Shown in pieces: positions 1 through 9,666 of a stretch of 36,591 nt of DNA. Below the pieces are notes generated by a model. The model was not told the origin of the DNA and made no database searches. It saw only the letters and a list, made by a program, of their open reading frames with translations. Location: positions 19,026 to 55,616 of the forward strand of contig JAQGDQ010001205.1 in NCBI GenBank assembly GCA_030141605.1, written 5' to 3'. This DNA is from Tubiluchus corallicola. Its lineage: Eukaryota; Priapulida; Priapulimorpha; Priapulimorphida; Tubiluchidae. Within the stretch, counting starts at the first letter, position 1; each line of letters begins with the position of its first letter. Made by a program: the position numbers and the translations under genes.

Positions 1-8
1 GGTGGCTC

Positions 9-19
9 ATAGCTAAAAC
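9..19 (+). repeat. 5' target-site duplication of the RTE-like LINE
   Basis: The 11-mer atagctaaaac occurs here and again at 4103-4113, exactly bracketing the LINE. Positions 1-19 belong to the same 86-bp repeat family seen at 4114-4220 and 23271-23866, so the LINE landed inside one of those units. Confidence 0.85.
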
Positions 20-174
20 CCTCCCTTGAGATCCTGAGGGTACAGGAAATGCCAATAAGGTCCTGCTGCCCCATGATGGTGAAACCCAACCTGCAGCCTT
101 GTCGTGGCAAGGGGGCTTAGTATCACTAATGTAGGCTCTGGGACCAAATGCTCGGTGGTATATCTGGGTGCCCC

Positions 175-381
175 ACTGCCTTGTGGGTGAAGTCTCTTTA
201 GACAAAGGCTAGGAGAAGGCAACTCTGATTTCAAATCCCCCTGCTGCCTTGCAGGGTAAGTCTCCTCAGACAAAGGCTAGGAGAAGGCGACTCTGATTTC
301 AAACCGGGGTAGGTGGAGCCCGCTTAGTCTCTTTAGACAAGCCCACCTAAGAGAAGGTAACTCTGATTCCAAATCCCCGGC
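175..381 (+). repeat. three diverged ~67-bp monomers in the LINE 5' region
   Basis: A unit containing agtctctttagacaaaggct followed by gagaaggcaactctgattt recurs about every 67 bp (near 191, 258 and 325), with increasing divergence in the third copy. Tandem 5' monomers in LINEs often carry the internal promoter; that role is inferred here. Confidence 0.75.
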
Positions 382-687
382 CACTGCTGGCAACCGGCAA
401 TCCAGGCTGGTTCTCACTTTCATCGAGTTCCTCAGGCTGGCCAGCTGCGCTCCGGTTCGTGATGGACATGTGCTCAATTTGGGACCTGCCTATTATGTCG
501 TGCCGGAAGGAGAGAGTGGGGTGGGCGCTGCACAAACCCACCTTTCTCATATCTGTGCAGGTTGTCCCACAGTCAACCAATCAAAAACTTCCAGTCCTGC
601 GGCGATGAGTGTGCGGCGGTGGGGGCAGGCAAAGAGTATTGCTGGGAGCCCTTAGCAGCAAACTTACACGTAGGCGGCACCAGTGTG

Positions 688-930
688 ATGGTCGTTCACT
701 GTAGACCCGGGACAACTGCAGTGTTCGGTCCTGCTGGAGCGTCGGAGCTGCCGTTTTCACGGAGAGCCAGCTCCCCCCAATTCGGGGAAGGGTCTGGAAA
801 AGGTGACCTAAAGAAGCTTGTCCCTCTTCAACCTGCTGGCAAGCCGCTGTCAGCTGGTTACTCAAATCTTGCGGTCGAAAAACACGAAAATACTGTTACA
901 CTTTTGGAGCATGGAATGTCCGTACACTGA
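688..930 (+). CDS. possible ORF1-like frame of the LINE (unrecognised)
   Basis: This frame is open from 463 to 930, and the first ATG in it is at 688, giving an 80-residue product. It overlaps the open part of the main ORF (from 807) in another frame, the layout expected if a short upstream ORF is coupled to the endonuclease/RT ORF by reinitiation or frameshifting. No conserved domain is recognisable. The peptide is rich in Gly, Ser, Pro and Lys. It could be a chance open frame in GC-richer 5' UTR. Confidence 0.3.
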   Translation: MVVHCRPGTTAVFGPAGASELPFSRRASSPQFGEGSGKGDLKKLVPLQPAGKPLSAGYSNLAVEKHENTVTLLEHGMSVH

Positions 931-3900
931 TCGATAGTGAACAGTCTATTGAGAGAAGAACGGCAATCGTGGCTAGGGTTCTCAATGAACAAGGTGTGGA
1001 CTTTGCAGCGCTCAGTGAAACGCGTCTTGAGGAAGAGTCCCAACTGTCAGAAGATGGGGCAGGTTACACCTTCTTTTGGATTGGAAGGCCACAGGAGCAA
1101 CCACGTCAAGCAGGAGTCGGCTTTGCTGTGCGAACAAAGCTTATGCAACACCTGGTCAGTCTTCCAAAAGGTATCACTGAAAGGCTTATGACAATGCGAG
1201 TCCGGCTCTCAAATGGTCATTTTGCAACGTTACTCAGTGTATATGCCCCGACGATGTCTTACCCGGATGTGGCTAAAGAGGAATTCTATGATCTGCTGTC
1301 CAGGACCATCACAACCATCCCCTCAGGTGACAAGATCCTTCTTCTGGGGGACTTTAACGCACGCGTAGGACGAAACTCTGCTGCCTGGGAGAATGTGATT
1401 GGCCATCATGGCATCGGCGCTGAAAATTCGAATGGCACATTGCTCCTGAGTCTCTGTGCTGCCCACAGGCTTGTGATCACAAACACATTGTTTCAGCAGA
1501 AGGATGCCTTCAAAACAACCTGGATGCATGCCAGATCAAAACATTGGCATGTTTTGGACTATGTGATTGTGCGGCAGAGGGACCGACGTGATGTGCACCT
1601 CACTAGAGCGGTTCGTTGCACCACTGCCTGGTCTGACCACCGGCTGGTCAAGGTGAAGACAGCCCTACAAGTTCCCCCAAAGGTTCGCGCAAAGTCTGCA
1701 AGAGCACCACGACTTGACTTATCGAAGCTGAAGCTGCCCGCACATCGTATGTTGTTGGAGCAGAAGATATACACGCAATTCCAAGCACAGAGTGAGATGC
1801 TGGACACCATAGCAGGCAATGTAGAGGAAGAGTGGGAACTTTTGAAAACCACTACATATGAAAGTGCTGCAGCAGCACTTGGGAAACGTCGTAGGGACAA
1901 AAACGACTGGTTTGACCACAACGATCAGGAGATTCATGGCATACTATCCAATCTGCACGAGAAACATCTGGACTGGGTGAATGATAAAAATTGCCAAGCA
2001 AAGAAAGACAGCTACCATCAAGCGAGGTCTGTTGCACAGGCGAGGATTAGAAAAATGAAAGATGCTTGGTGGGTCGATCGAGCCATAAGACTTCAGGATG
2101 CTGCCGACCGGCATGATACTCGTGCCTTCTATCAAGAGCTGAAGACTGCACATGGTCCTAGTTTCAATGGATCCATGGCTGTTTTGTCAACAGATGGTAA
2201 CACGCTTTTCACGGAACCAACTGCTATTGTCCAGAGATGGGCTGAACATTTCGAGCAGATTTGGAAACATCCTTCTATCATCGACAATGATGTCATCATT
2301 AACGTGCCGCAACAACCAACAATGGAGGAACTGGCTGTGCCGATTCAGTTGGAAGAGGTGAAAGCTGCGATCAAGGCTATGAAATGTGGAAAAGCCCCTG
2401 GTGCAGATGGCATTAGCCCTGAAATCTTCAAGTATGGTGGTCCGCTTCTTGTGGAAAGGCTTTTCAAGCTTTTCAATACCATTTGGGAGGCTGAGACTGT
2501 GCCGCAGGACTTCAAAGATGCTACGATCATCCATCTATACAAGCGGAAAGGCGATCGCGCAGATTGCAACAACCACAGGGGAATATCGCTGTTGAGTATT
2601 GCTGGAAAGATTCTGGCTCAAGTAATTATACGGCGCATTAGTTCTCTCGCTGAGCAATTCCACCCAGAAAGCCAGTGTGGATACAGGGCAAACCGTGGTA
2701 CTGTTGACATGATCTTCGCTGTGCGGCAGTTGCAAGAAAAGTGTAGGGAGCAACATCGGGACCTCTACTTGATATTCGTGGATTTAACAAAAGCGTTTGA
2801 TTCAGTCAGCAGGGAGGGACTTTGGAGACTTCTGTGTCGGACAGGATGTCCCTCAAAAATTGTCAACATAATACGCTCTTTTCATGATGGCATGCAGGCT
2901 CGTATTGTGGATGGGCACCAGGAATCCTCTCCGTTTGCAGTCAACAACGGTGTTAAGCAGGGATGTGTACTAGCCCCACTGCTTTTTGGAATAGTCATTG
3001 CTGCAGTAATACGCGATGCCTACAACGAGTGCTATCGGGGTGTCGAGGTCAGGTTTCGTTACGATGGCGGCGTATTCAACCTGCGCCGCTTCAAGGCGCG
3101 AACGATGGTGTGTTACACCTTGATAAGAGAACTGCTGTATGCTGATGACTGTGCACTTGCCAGTCATTCCATGGAGGATGCACAATTTTTGATGGACAAC
3201 TTCGCTTTATCAGCCACCCGTTTCGGTCTGACTGTGTCTGTGAAGAAGACAGAAGTTTTAGTGCAGCCTAGACCTGGTACAACTCCTACAGCACCTGCTA
3301 TAACGATCGGAGATGAAACTCTAAAGGTCGTGGATCGGTTCAGTTACCTGGGAGGCACAGTGACAAATGATTGCTCTAGTGATTGTGATATAACCACCAG
3401 AATTGGCAAGGCTGCAGCAACCTTCGGGGGCCTGTCAGGAAGACTGTGGAATACCCGGGATGTCCGCCTAGCAACGAAGATGGCAGTTTACAAGGCAGCC
3501 ATTCTACCGGTGCTACTTTACAACTGCGAAACCTGGACACTGTACCGCAAACAGGTCAAGAAGCTTGACAGTTTCCATATGCGCTGTTTACGTCGGATAG
3601 CTGGCATTCGCTGGCAGGACAGAGTGCCTAACACTGAAGTCTTGGGTCGCTGTAATGCCTGGGGCATTGAATCCCACATATTTGCGGCACGGCTCCGCTG
3701 GTCTGGTCATGTGTCCCGGATGGGTGAGGACCGTATTCCTCGGACTCTCCTGTTTGGTGAGTTGGCAGTAGGGGCAAGGAGGGTCGGTAGGCCCTTTAAG
3801 CGTTACAAAGACCAGCTGAAGGATACCCTGAATCAATGCAACATCCAACCAGAAAACTTCGAGACCCTGGCGAGTGACAGAACTCAGTGGAGAGCGCTCT

Positions 3901-3986
3901 GCAAGAGAGCAGTGATCAACTTTGAGCATCTACGAATAGAAGATCTCAAAAAAAAGAGGCGTCGGCGTAAGAATAATGTGCAGTGA
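807..3986 (+). CDS. LINE endonuclease / reverse transcriptase
   Basis: This is the polyprotein of the RTE-like LINE: it nicks target DNA and copies the element RNA into the nick. The frame is open from 807. There is no ATG before the endonuclease motif WNVRTL (near 912), and GTG at 969 is the first near-cognate start conventionally chosen, so the true start is unresolved. Counting from 969, the AP-endonuclease domain spans about 1-230 with GDFNARVG (Asp at 128) and SDHRLV (Asp at 223). The reverse transcriptase spans about 450-740, with motif A FVDLTKAFD (Asp 605), motif B NNGVKQGC and the catalytic YADD (724-727). The C-terminal part carries the RLRWSGHVSRM block typical of this group and a basic tail KKKRRRRK, possibly a nuclear localisation signal. 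All catalytic motifs are intact and no stop or frameshift is visible, so it may encode active protein. Confidence 0.9.
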   Translation, partial: PKEACPSSTCWQAAVSWLLKSCGRKTRKYCYTFGAWNVRTLIDSEQSIERRTAIVARVLNEQGVDFAALSETRLEEESQLSEDGAGYTFFWIGRPQEQPRQAGVGFAVRTKLMQHLVSLPKGITERLMTMRVRLSNGHFATLLSVYAPTMSYPDVAKEEFYDLLSRTITTIPSGDKILLLGDFNARVGRNSAAWENVIGHHGIGAENSNGTLLLSLCAAHRLVITNTLFQQKDAFKTTWMHARSKHWHVLDYVIVRQRDRRDVHLTRAVRCTTAWSDHRLVKVKTALQVPPKVRAKSARAPRLDLSKLKLPAHRMLLEQKIYTQFQAQSEMLDTIAGNVEEEWELLKTTTYESAAAALGKRRRDKNDWFDHNDQEIHGILSNLHEKHLDWVNDKNCQAKKDSYHQARSVAQARIRKMKDAWWVDRAIRLQDAADRHDTRAFYQELKTAHGPSFNGSMAVLSTDGNTLFTEPTAIVQRWAEHFEQIWKHPSIIDNDVIINVPQQPTMEELAVPIQLEEVKAAIKAMKCGKAPGADGISPEIFKYGGPLLVERLFKLFNTIWEAETVPQDFKDATIIHLYKRKGDRADCNNHRGISLLSIAGKILAQVIIRRISSLAEQFHPESQCGYRANRGTVDMIFAVRQLQEKCREQHRDLYLIFVDLTKAFDSVSREGLWRLLCRTGCPSKIVNIIRSFHDGMQARIVDGHQESSPFAVNNGVKQGCVLAPLLFGIVIAAVIRDAYNECYRGVEVRFRYDGGVFNLRRFKARTMVCYTLIRELLYADDCALASHSMEDAQFLMDNFALSATRFGLTVSVKKTEVLVQPRPGTTPTAPAITIGDETLKVVDRFSYLGGTVTNDCSSDCDITTRIGKAAATFGGLSGRLWNTRDVRLATKMAVYKAAILPVLLYNCETWTLYRKQVKKLDSFHMRCLRRIAGIRWQDRVPNTEVLGRCNAWGIESHIFAARLRWSGHVSRMGEDRIPRTLLFGELAVGARRVGRPFKRYKDQLKDTLNQCNIQPENFETLASDRTQWRALCKRAVINFEHLRIEDLKKKRRRRKNNVQ

Positions 3987-4068
3987 CTCGACGGACTTTC
4001 ATGACTCACTTATTTTATTTCCTACTGTAATATCTCTCTGTATTTTGTGTCTGTCTGTGGGGCCGGAT

Positions 4069-4085
4069 CCGTCGTTTGACGACGG
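4069..4085 (+). other. 3' UTR stem-loop of the LINE
   Basis: ccgtcgt and acgacgg form a perfect 7-bp stem around a ttg loop just before the AT tail. Such 3' stem-loops can be recognised by the element's own reverse transcriptase; that role is inferred. Confidence 0.6.
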
Positions 4086-4102
4086 CCTACCAATATATAT
4101 AT

Positions 4103-4113
4103 ATAGCTAAAAC
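4103..4113 (+). repeat. 3' target-site duplication of the RTE-like LINE
   Basis: Second copy of the 11-mer at 9-19, directly after the AT tail. The last few tail bases and the first duplication bases overlap, so the boundary is uncertain by about 2 bp. Confidence 0.85.
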
Positions 4114-4220
4114 TACAGAGGATGCTGCTTCACACAGACACTATTACAGTTTTCTCTTTCAAGGAAGTAGTGTGATCAGTGGCGCCTCATAGCTAAAATT
4201 ACCGGGGGTGCTGCTTCAGA
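4114..4220 (-). repeat. 86-bp tandem-repeat family, about 1.3 copies
   Basis: The sequence ctcatagctaaaattacc followed by gggggtgctgcttcag matches in inverse orientation the array at 23271-23866. A partial second unit lies at the LINE junction, and positions 1-19 belong to the same unit. Confidence 0.8.
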
Positions 4221-4671
4221 AATTTTTTAGCCAAAGTTGTTTTAATGCTGTGTAAAACGAAACGAACATATCAAATTTTAATGCTGCAATTGTAATTTTA
4301 AACAAACCAATATACGTAAGTGTATATGAAAGTATATACGTAACTTGATAAAATCATAAACAAAACAGCATTTTTTGCACACTAATAGCCTAAATTGTTG
4401 CAGTTCAATCTTGATCCATTGACAGTAAGCACGTGGCAACTGACAACAAACTGTGTGAGCGACAGTACTTTTTCTACCTGGGCTTAGACAACACACAAAC
4501 ACTACGTTGCTGGAGCGTACTGTGCTGGGCTGTGAAGCAAACAGTACTACCCTCACATGCTCTGGTTTCGTACAGACAGAAGGAAAGAACTACAGAAAAG
4601 ACTCGTTATAGTCAATAATACTGAGTGAAAATATGTAAAGACATTGATCACACTTGTTGCTTTAGAATAAC
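4221..4671. other. arm sequence without recognisable gene
   Basis: This AT-rich segment is matched inversely by about 22795-23270 on the right arm. The open frames here (up to 92 codons) are not conserved as proteins between the arms, so no gene is called. Confidence 0.6.
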
Positions 4672-5090
4672 TTGCAGTGTAACATAAAACTTTGTTACGT
4701 CAATACAAATAATAATTCCTCCCTAAACACACATACGTTTATAAGTGCAAATGCACTGCAAATGTGTTACTGCTTATAAGTTGCAGTGTAACATAAAACT
4801 TTGTTACGTCAATACAAATAATAATTCCTCCCTAAACACACATACGTTTATAAGTGCAAATGCACTGCAAATGTGTTACTGCTTATAAGTTGCAGTGTAA
4901 CATAAAACTTTGTTACGTCAATACAAATAATAATTCCTCTCTATACACACATATGTTTATAAGTACAAATGCACTGCAAATGTGTTACTGCTTATAAGTT
5001 GCAGTGTAACATAAAACTTTGTTACGTCAATACAAATAATAATTCCTCTCTATACACACATATGTTTATAAGTACAAATGCACTGCAAAT
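4672..5090. repeat. 109-bp minisatellite, four copies
   Basis: Units starting ttgcagtgtaacataaaact lie at 4672, 4781, 4890 and 4999, exactly 109 bp apart. Units 1-2 and 3-4 form two subtypes (cctccctaaac versus cctctctatac). The right arm has a single unit at about 22680-22785. Confidence 0.95.
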
Positions 5091-5100
5091 GTAATAGTGT

Positions 5101-5345
5101 CTGTGGACTCTCTTACCATCTAGTATCTAAGATTCAGTCATACTGCATTTATTTGATATGTGCATTTTTGGGACAACTGACTCTTTGTAACCACTTCACA
5201 GCTATTAATGCCAAAATCATGACTCTCATAGTATGACTCTATATGAGTCTCATATGACTCTCATGACTTCTCTAGAGTTGTTGAGCACCTCTCAGCATTT
5301 CAATAGACTCAAGGAGGCATTGATAGAGTGTCTTATAGACAGGTT
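5101..5345. repeat. three-copy segment next to minisatellites
   Basis: The segment starting ctgtggactctctt matches the right arm at 22422-22672 in inverse orientation and a third copy at 23867-24116 in the same orientation. The left copy has lost about 15 bp, near 5299, that the other two keep (aataaatctct region). Confidence 0.85.
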
Positions 5346-5467
5346 TGTTGAAACTTAGTAGCATTCAGCTAGTGCAATATCATTGGATCGCTGTTCTATA
5401 AGCTTTCGAACTATTTGTTTGGCACTATGATGATACAGCTTGCTCTGTATTGCTCTAAAATTAAGTT

Positions 5468-5743
5468 TGACCAGACGGTTTAGTCTAGTGGTAATGCGTC
5501 TGCTTTCGGTCTGGGAGGTCGTGAGTTTGAACCAGCGGTCGGGTCATACCGAAGACTTTAAAAATGGTACCTGCTGTTGCCCTGCCTGACGCGTGGTATT
5601 TAGGGTAAAAGTGGGGTAATAATAGTCTCTGTTATGTAGTTGTAGGTTGTTATTTACAGTCGGCGATAATAGCTCTTTGAGCTAATGTTAATTGTTGACC
5701 CAAAAGCCGACTTTAAATAAAGATTATTATCATTATTATTATT
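5468..5743 (+). mobile_element. tRNA-derived SINE (left arm)
   Basis: The head resembles a tRNA gene: an A-box-like tagtctagtgg near 5482 and a B-box-like gagtttgaacc near 5522 give an internal pol III promoter. A roughly 180-bp body follows, ending ccgactttaaataaag and an ATT-repeat tail. Possible 8-bp flanking duplications attaagtt lie at 5460-5467 and 5744-5751. The anticodon arm is not a good tRNA, so a functional tRNA gene is unlikely. The same element sits inverted at 22018-22288, so the insertion predates the palindrome. Confidence 0.8.
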
Positions 5744-5751
5744 ATTAAGTT

Positions 5752-6943
5752 ATGTTTATTAATTGTGTTGTTAAGATGAATACTCGGTAACTCATGGCTG
5801 TACGTTGTAGTCATAGCACTTTCGAGAATTAATAAGTTATGTTTATTAATTATGTTGTTAAGATGTATACTCGGTATGACTGTACGTTGTAATCATAACA
5901 CTTTTGAGAATTAATAAGTTACATTTATTAATTATGTTAAGATGAATACTCGGTAACTCATGGCTGTACGTTGTAATCATACCACTTTTGAGAACTAATA
6001 AGTTGTTTTTATCATGTTGTTAAGATGAATGCTCGGTAACTCATGGCTGTACATTGTAATCATAGCACTTTTGAGAATTAATAAGTTATGTTTATTAATT
6101 ATGTTGTTAAGGTGAATACTCGGTAACTCATGGCTGTACGTTGTAATCATAGCACTTTTGAGAATTAATAAGTTATGTTTATTAATTATGTTGTTAAGGT
6201 GAATACTCGGTAACTCATGGCTGTACGTTGTAATCATAGCACTTTTGAGAATTAATAAGTTATGTTTGTTAATTATGTTGTTAAGATGAATACTCGGTAA
6301 CTCATGGCTGTACGTTGTAATCATAGCACTTTTGAGAATTAATAAGTTATGTTTATTAATTATGTTGTTAAGGTGAATACTCGGTAACTCATGGCTGTAC
6401 GTTGTAATCATAGCACTTTTGAGAATTAATAAGTTATGTTTATTAATTATGTTGTTAAGGTGAATACTCGGTCACTCATGGCTGTACGTTGTAATCATAG
6501 CACTTTTGAGAATTAATAAGTTATGTTTATTAATTATGTTGTTAAGATGAATACTCGGTAACTCATGCCTGTACGTTGTAATCATGGCACTTTTGAGAAT
6601 TAATAAGTTATGTTTATTAATTATGTTGTTAAGATGAATACTCGGTAACTCATGGCTGTACGTTGTAATCATAACACTTTTGAGAATTAATAAGTTATAT
6701 TTATTAATTATGTTAAGATGAATACTCGGTAACTCATGGCTGTACGTTGTAATCATACCACTTTTGAGAACTAATAAGTTGTTTTTATTAATTATGTTAA
6801 GATGAATACTCGGTAACTCATGGCTGTATGTTGTAATCATAGCACTTTTGAGAATTAATAAGTTATGTTTATTAATTATGTTGTTAAGATGAATACTCGG
6901 TAACTCATGGCTGTACGTTGTAATCATAGCAGTTTTGAGAATT
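5752..6943. repeat. 87-bp minisatellite, 14 copies
   Basis: The marker actcgg recurs 14 times from 5782 to 6895, mostly at 87-bp spacing (a few units are 79-84 bp). Since 87 is 29 codons, the minus strand stays open over long stretches and yields a repeating 29-residue peptide beginning MITTYSHELPS. These frames are by-products of the period: they start and stop inside the array and have no flanking gene structure. The right arm has five units. Confidence 0.97.
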
Positions 6944-7052
6944 AAAATTATTTACATAAGAAACTTGTATTAAATGATTTTATTAAAATGTGACATTGAG
7001 TGAAGCCTTGTAACAGTAAAGAAACTTCACAATTTTCTTTAGATGTCGCTAC

Positions 7053-7385
7053 CAGGGGCATATTAACTAATGGACTAACTAGAGTCTAGACTATAGCCTA
7101 GGCCCCCAAAGTTTGAGAATGTCACATTTTAGAAAAAAAATTTATTCTGCTCGGAAAATGTGTATACTTTCATTTTCATATTCACGTGAAGGATGCATTT
7201 TATAACACACCATAGGCAGTTACTGAGGCCTGCTCCTATATAAGTGCCACATAACGAACAGGTGCAAGGTATTATACAATTAGCAAGCACTATGCAAATA
7301 CATGTAATTAATAATGACCAGGTTAATAGTGTTTCTAATACACCACAAGTAATTATTTAATGCACATACATAAATAACACAGTAG
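7053..7385. repeat. hAT-like interspersed repeat, left-arm copy
   Basis: It begins aggggcatattaactaatgg next to a run gcctaggccccc, a terminus style common in hAT elements, and ends near acaagtaattatttaatgc. Further copies lie at 21150-21465 (inverse) and 32603-32985. No second terminal repeat was found, so family assignment is weak, but three copies establish it as a repeat. Confidence 0.6.
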
Positions 7386-7624
7386 AGATTGGTGCGACAG
7401 AACTATCAACCAAAGGCATTGTAAAGTCTTGATATGACCCTGGCCACTGGTCAAAGAATTGCAAATGTCGTTCTCTTCTCTACATGGGATGTTGTTACAT
7501 TTGAAATGAAATTTGATAACAGATCATAAATTCATAATAGCAACATAATGTGGCCATTTAAAAACATAGCTGAGAGGATGTTGCTACTCTCAAATAGTGC
7601 ACTACAGAGCACATCAATATTTCT

Positions 7625-7755
7625 AAACAGCAAACAAATTATGATGTCAAAAACATCTGATCCACCAATGACCATTCACCTTACACAGCAGCATTGGAGT
7701 AGTCATTATTTCTATGTAGTAATCATTATTTCTATGTTGCTACTCATTGGCACAT
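7625..7755. repeat. ~125-bp direct repeat flanking a MITE pair (left, outer)
   Basis: The block containing aaacatctgatccaccaatg and ending ctactcattggc recurs at 8890-9005. The two copies bracket MITE-1 and MITE-2. The same arrangement exists on the right arm (about 19440-19557 and 20690-20915). The outer copy contains two 20-bp units (cattatttctatgta type) that are amplified on the right arm. Confidence 0.8.
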
Positions 7756-7772
7756 ATGTGTGCTTGAAAAAC

Positions 7773-8353
7773 CAAAACCGTCCATAAGTGGGCATAGTTA
7801 AAACAATGTTATGATGTTTCAAAGTAGAAAGCACCAAAAAGTTGGTCAAATGTCACCTTTTTGTCTTTTATAAAAACAAATGCTAAATATATTGAACTTT
7901 TACATTCTAGCATCAAATTATCAAGAAAATGTCCAACAAATAGGGAAATCAAATTTTATAACTGAGTATCCATTTTTCTGGTTAGAAACTAGTGCTGCAA
8001 TTGTAAAAAACTTAATTTTTCAACTCCGCTAGAAGCTCATGGAAGCAGTCATTTTATTTCGGGTTTTTAGTGTTGACAAACCCAGATCTTTGCCAGGAAC
8101 AGCCATCTACTGGATTTAAACATAACACCAATGTGTTCTTGCAAAGTCCATAGCAACCAACATTTGTGCGGTTGTTAAGTGTTTTGTAGAAACACGACAA
8201 AAACAGTGGCTGACTTTAACAGTGATTTTCTCAAGATTATGTTTTTCTGTGTGCAACCTGCACCTCAACTTCAATGTGGATTATCTCAGCTTAGCAATAA
8301 AATACGGCGATGACTTTGGTATAAAAAGGATTGCCGACTTATGGACAATTTTG
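7773..8353 (+). mobile_element. MITE-1 copy 1 (non-autonomous DNA element)
   Basis: Terminal inverted repeats caaaaccgtccataagt and its inverse acttatggacaattttg define a 581-bp non-coding element. Members at 11663-12309, 16743-17390 and 20094-20676 have the same ends. The superfamily is undetermined because no clear target duplication is seen. Confidence 0.8.
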
Positions 8354-8370
8354 CTATGAAGCACACATTT

Positions 8371-8889
8371 AGGGATGAGAATGACAAACTGCAAGAAACT
8401 CTGAAACAGGCCGGGGATTTTGGGCCACCTAGGCCCCCATTGGGGTTGAGGGGCAAATCCCCCTTGGAGCCAGCAACAACTTGCAATTTTGTTACCATAG
8501 AGAACCTCTAAGTGGACTTAAAATATCAATTACCTTGTTTCATGCAAAATTTAAAATACCCAACTATCAAGGATATATGATACCTAATTGTTTCAAAAAC
8601 ACCTAAGTACTGGCCGCTCATATGCAAAAGTATATAAAAACTGTCTGCAATTGACTCAAATAACTCTGCACAATTGATTCTATATTTTTATTCATAGAGA
8701 TATACACTTGGCTACACCGATGTACGTGATGTAAACAAAGTGACGGCCTGCCATCTAGCGGTCAGCTAGTGAAATAATGTACTGGGTCCGTAAAAATTTT
8801 CTCAATGAATTTACGCGATTTACAAAAATGGCACTACTGGTCTTCCAAAAACTCGGAATTCCACGTATCCGCGAAAAATTCTCATCCCT
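8371..8889 (-). mobile_element. MITE-2 copy 1
   Basis: Ends agggatgagaat and attctcatccct are inverted repeats. The 519-bp body is non-coding. Other copies are at 19558-20076 (inverse, other arm) and 31214-31712 (outside the palindrome), which shows it is an independent repeat family. Confidence 0.8.
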
Positions 8890-9005
8890 TTGTAAACAAC
8901 AAAACAAATTACGATGTCAAAAACATCTGATCCACCAATGAGCATTCATCTTACTAAGCAACAATGGAGTAATCATTATTTCTATGTTACTACTCATTGG
9001 CTAGA
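8890..9005. repeat. direct repeat flanking a MITE pair (left, inner)
   Basis: Second copy of the 7625-7755 block, starting after MITE-2 with aaacatctgatccaccaatg and ending ctactcattggc. Confidence 0.8.
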
Positions 9006-9032
9006 TGCTAATACTGTCAAATAAGAACCAGT

Positions 9033-9598
9033 TTTTATTTTTAATAAACTTGTTTCTTGCTACTTCCTCAGAAAAATGAACATTGCAGAACACCCTACAT
9101 ATGATGGTGTTACAATGACAAGAAAAGTTTCTCCTATTATGGAGCCACATTGTGGAATGAATTACCAAACTGTCTCCGAATGGCTGAAAATCTTGGGGAA
9201 TTTAAACGTCTAATTAACTCATGGACTGGTGTATCATGTAAATGTGCCATTTGTAAATTCAGCGAACTTCCCAATTTTGTCAAGTCGTAATTAAATGCTG
9301 AATATGTTGGCTGGAAAATTTTTTATTGACCTACATAGCTTTTTGTGTAAATTTCTGAAAATGTTACTGCCTAAAATTTTTACTGTCTTCATGTAGTTAT
9401 AAATTTTTCTAGCACCAATACCTCTGGTGACATCCAAAAGATTTTAAGAAGTACATATTATTACCATGTATGTTATCGCTCATATACATTATGTTTGATA
9501 TCGGTTTACGAGCTTTAAGCTCATGTTTTACAAATATGTACTGTTTTATATCATACCGATGAAAATAAATATTATCTTATCTTATCTTATCTTATCTT
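9033..9598 (+). mobile_element. 5'-truncated CR1/L2-like LINE, left arm only
   Basis: About 9133-9290 encodes the last part of a reverse transcriptase ORF with the hallmark FSYYGATLWNELP followed by a Cys-rich end, then a stop and a 3' UTR. The element ends in tandem tatct repeats (9574-9598). The right arm has an empty site (ccagtgctccaa near 19421-19432), and only a short agt is shared at both junctions. The insertion therefore postdates the palindrome, or at least was not copied into both arms. Clade assignment is inferred from the C-terminal motif and the pentanucleotide tail. Confidence 0.8.
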
Positions 9599-9666
9599 AG
9601 TACTCCAAGAAAGCACCTGTTAAATGTGCTTGATAAAATCTCATTTTGAATCACTAGGCTGTGAAT

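Larger units (their letters stand above)
20..4102 (+). mobile_element. full-length RTE-like non-LTR retrotransposon (LINE)
   Basis: The element is about 4.08 kb. It has a roughly 790-bp 5' region with tandem monomers, one long endonuclease/reverse transcriptase frame, a short 3' UTR with a stem-loop and an AT-dinucleotide tail (about 4092-4104). It is flanked by an 11-bp direct duplication (9-19 and 4103-4113), the mark of target-primed reverse transcription. A single ORF of about 1000 residues, an AP-type endonuclease, no RNase H domain and a short microsatellite tail fit the RTE group; the clade assignment is inferred. The frame is uninterrupted and the duplication perfect, so the insertion looks recent. 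The inverted counterpart at about 23350-23400 has the repeat unit without the insertion. Confidence 0.9.

Noticed and set aside
5477-5545. Functional tRNA gene
   Set aside because: A and B boxes are present but the cloverleaf is poor and a SINE body and tail follow; the same unit recurs at 22018-22288.
5995-6927. Open frames of 138 and 151 codons in the 87-bp array as genes
   Set aside because: The frames exist because the period is 29 codons. Their ends fall inside the array, and no conserved start, promoter or splice site is seen.
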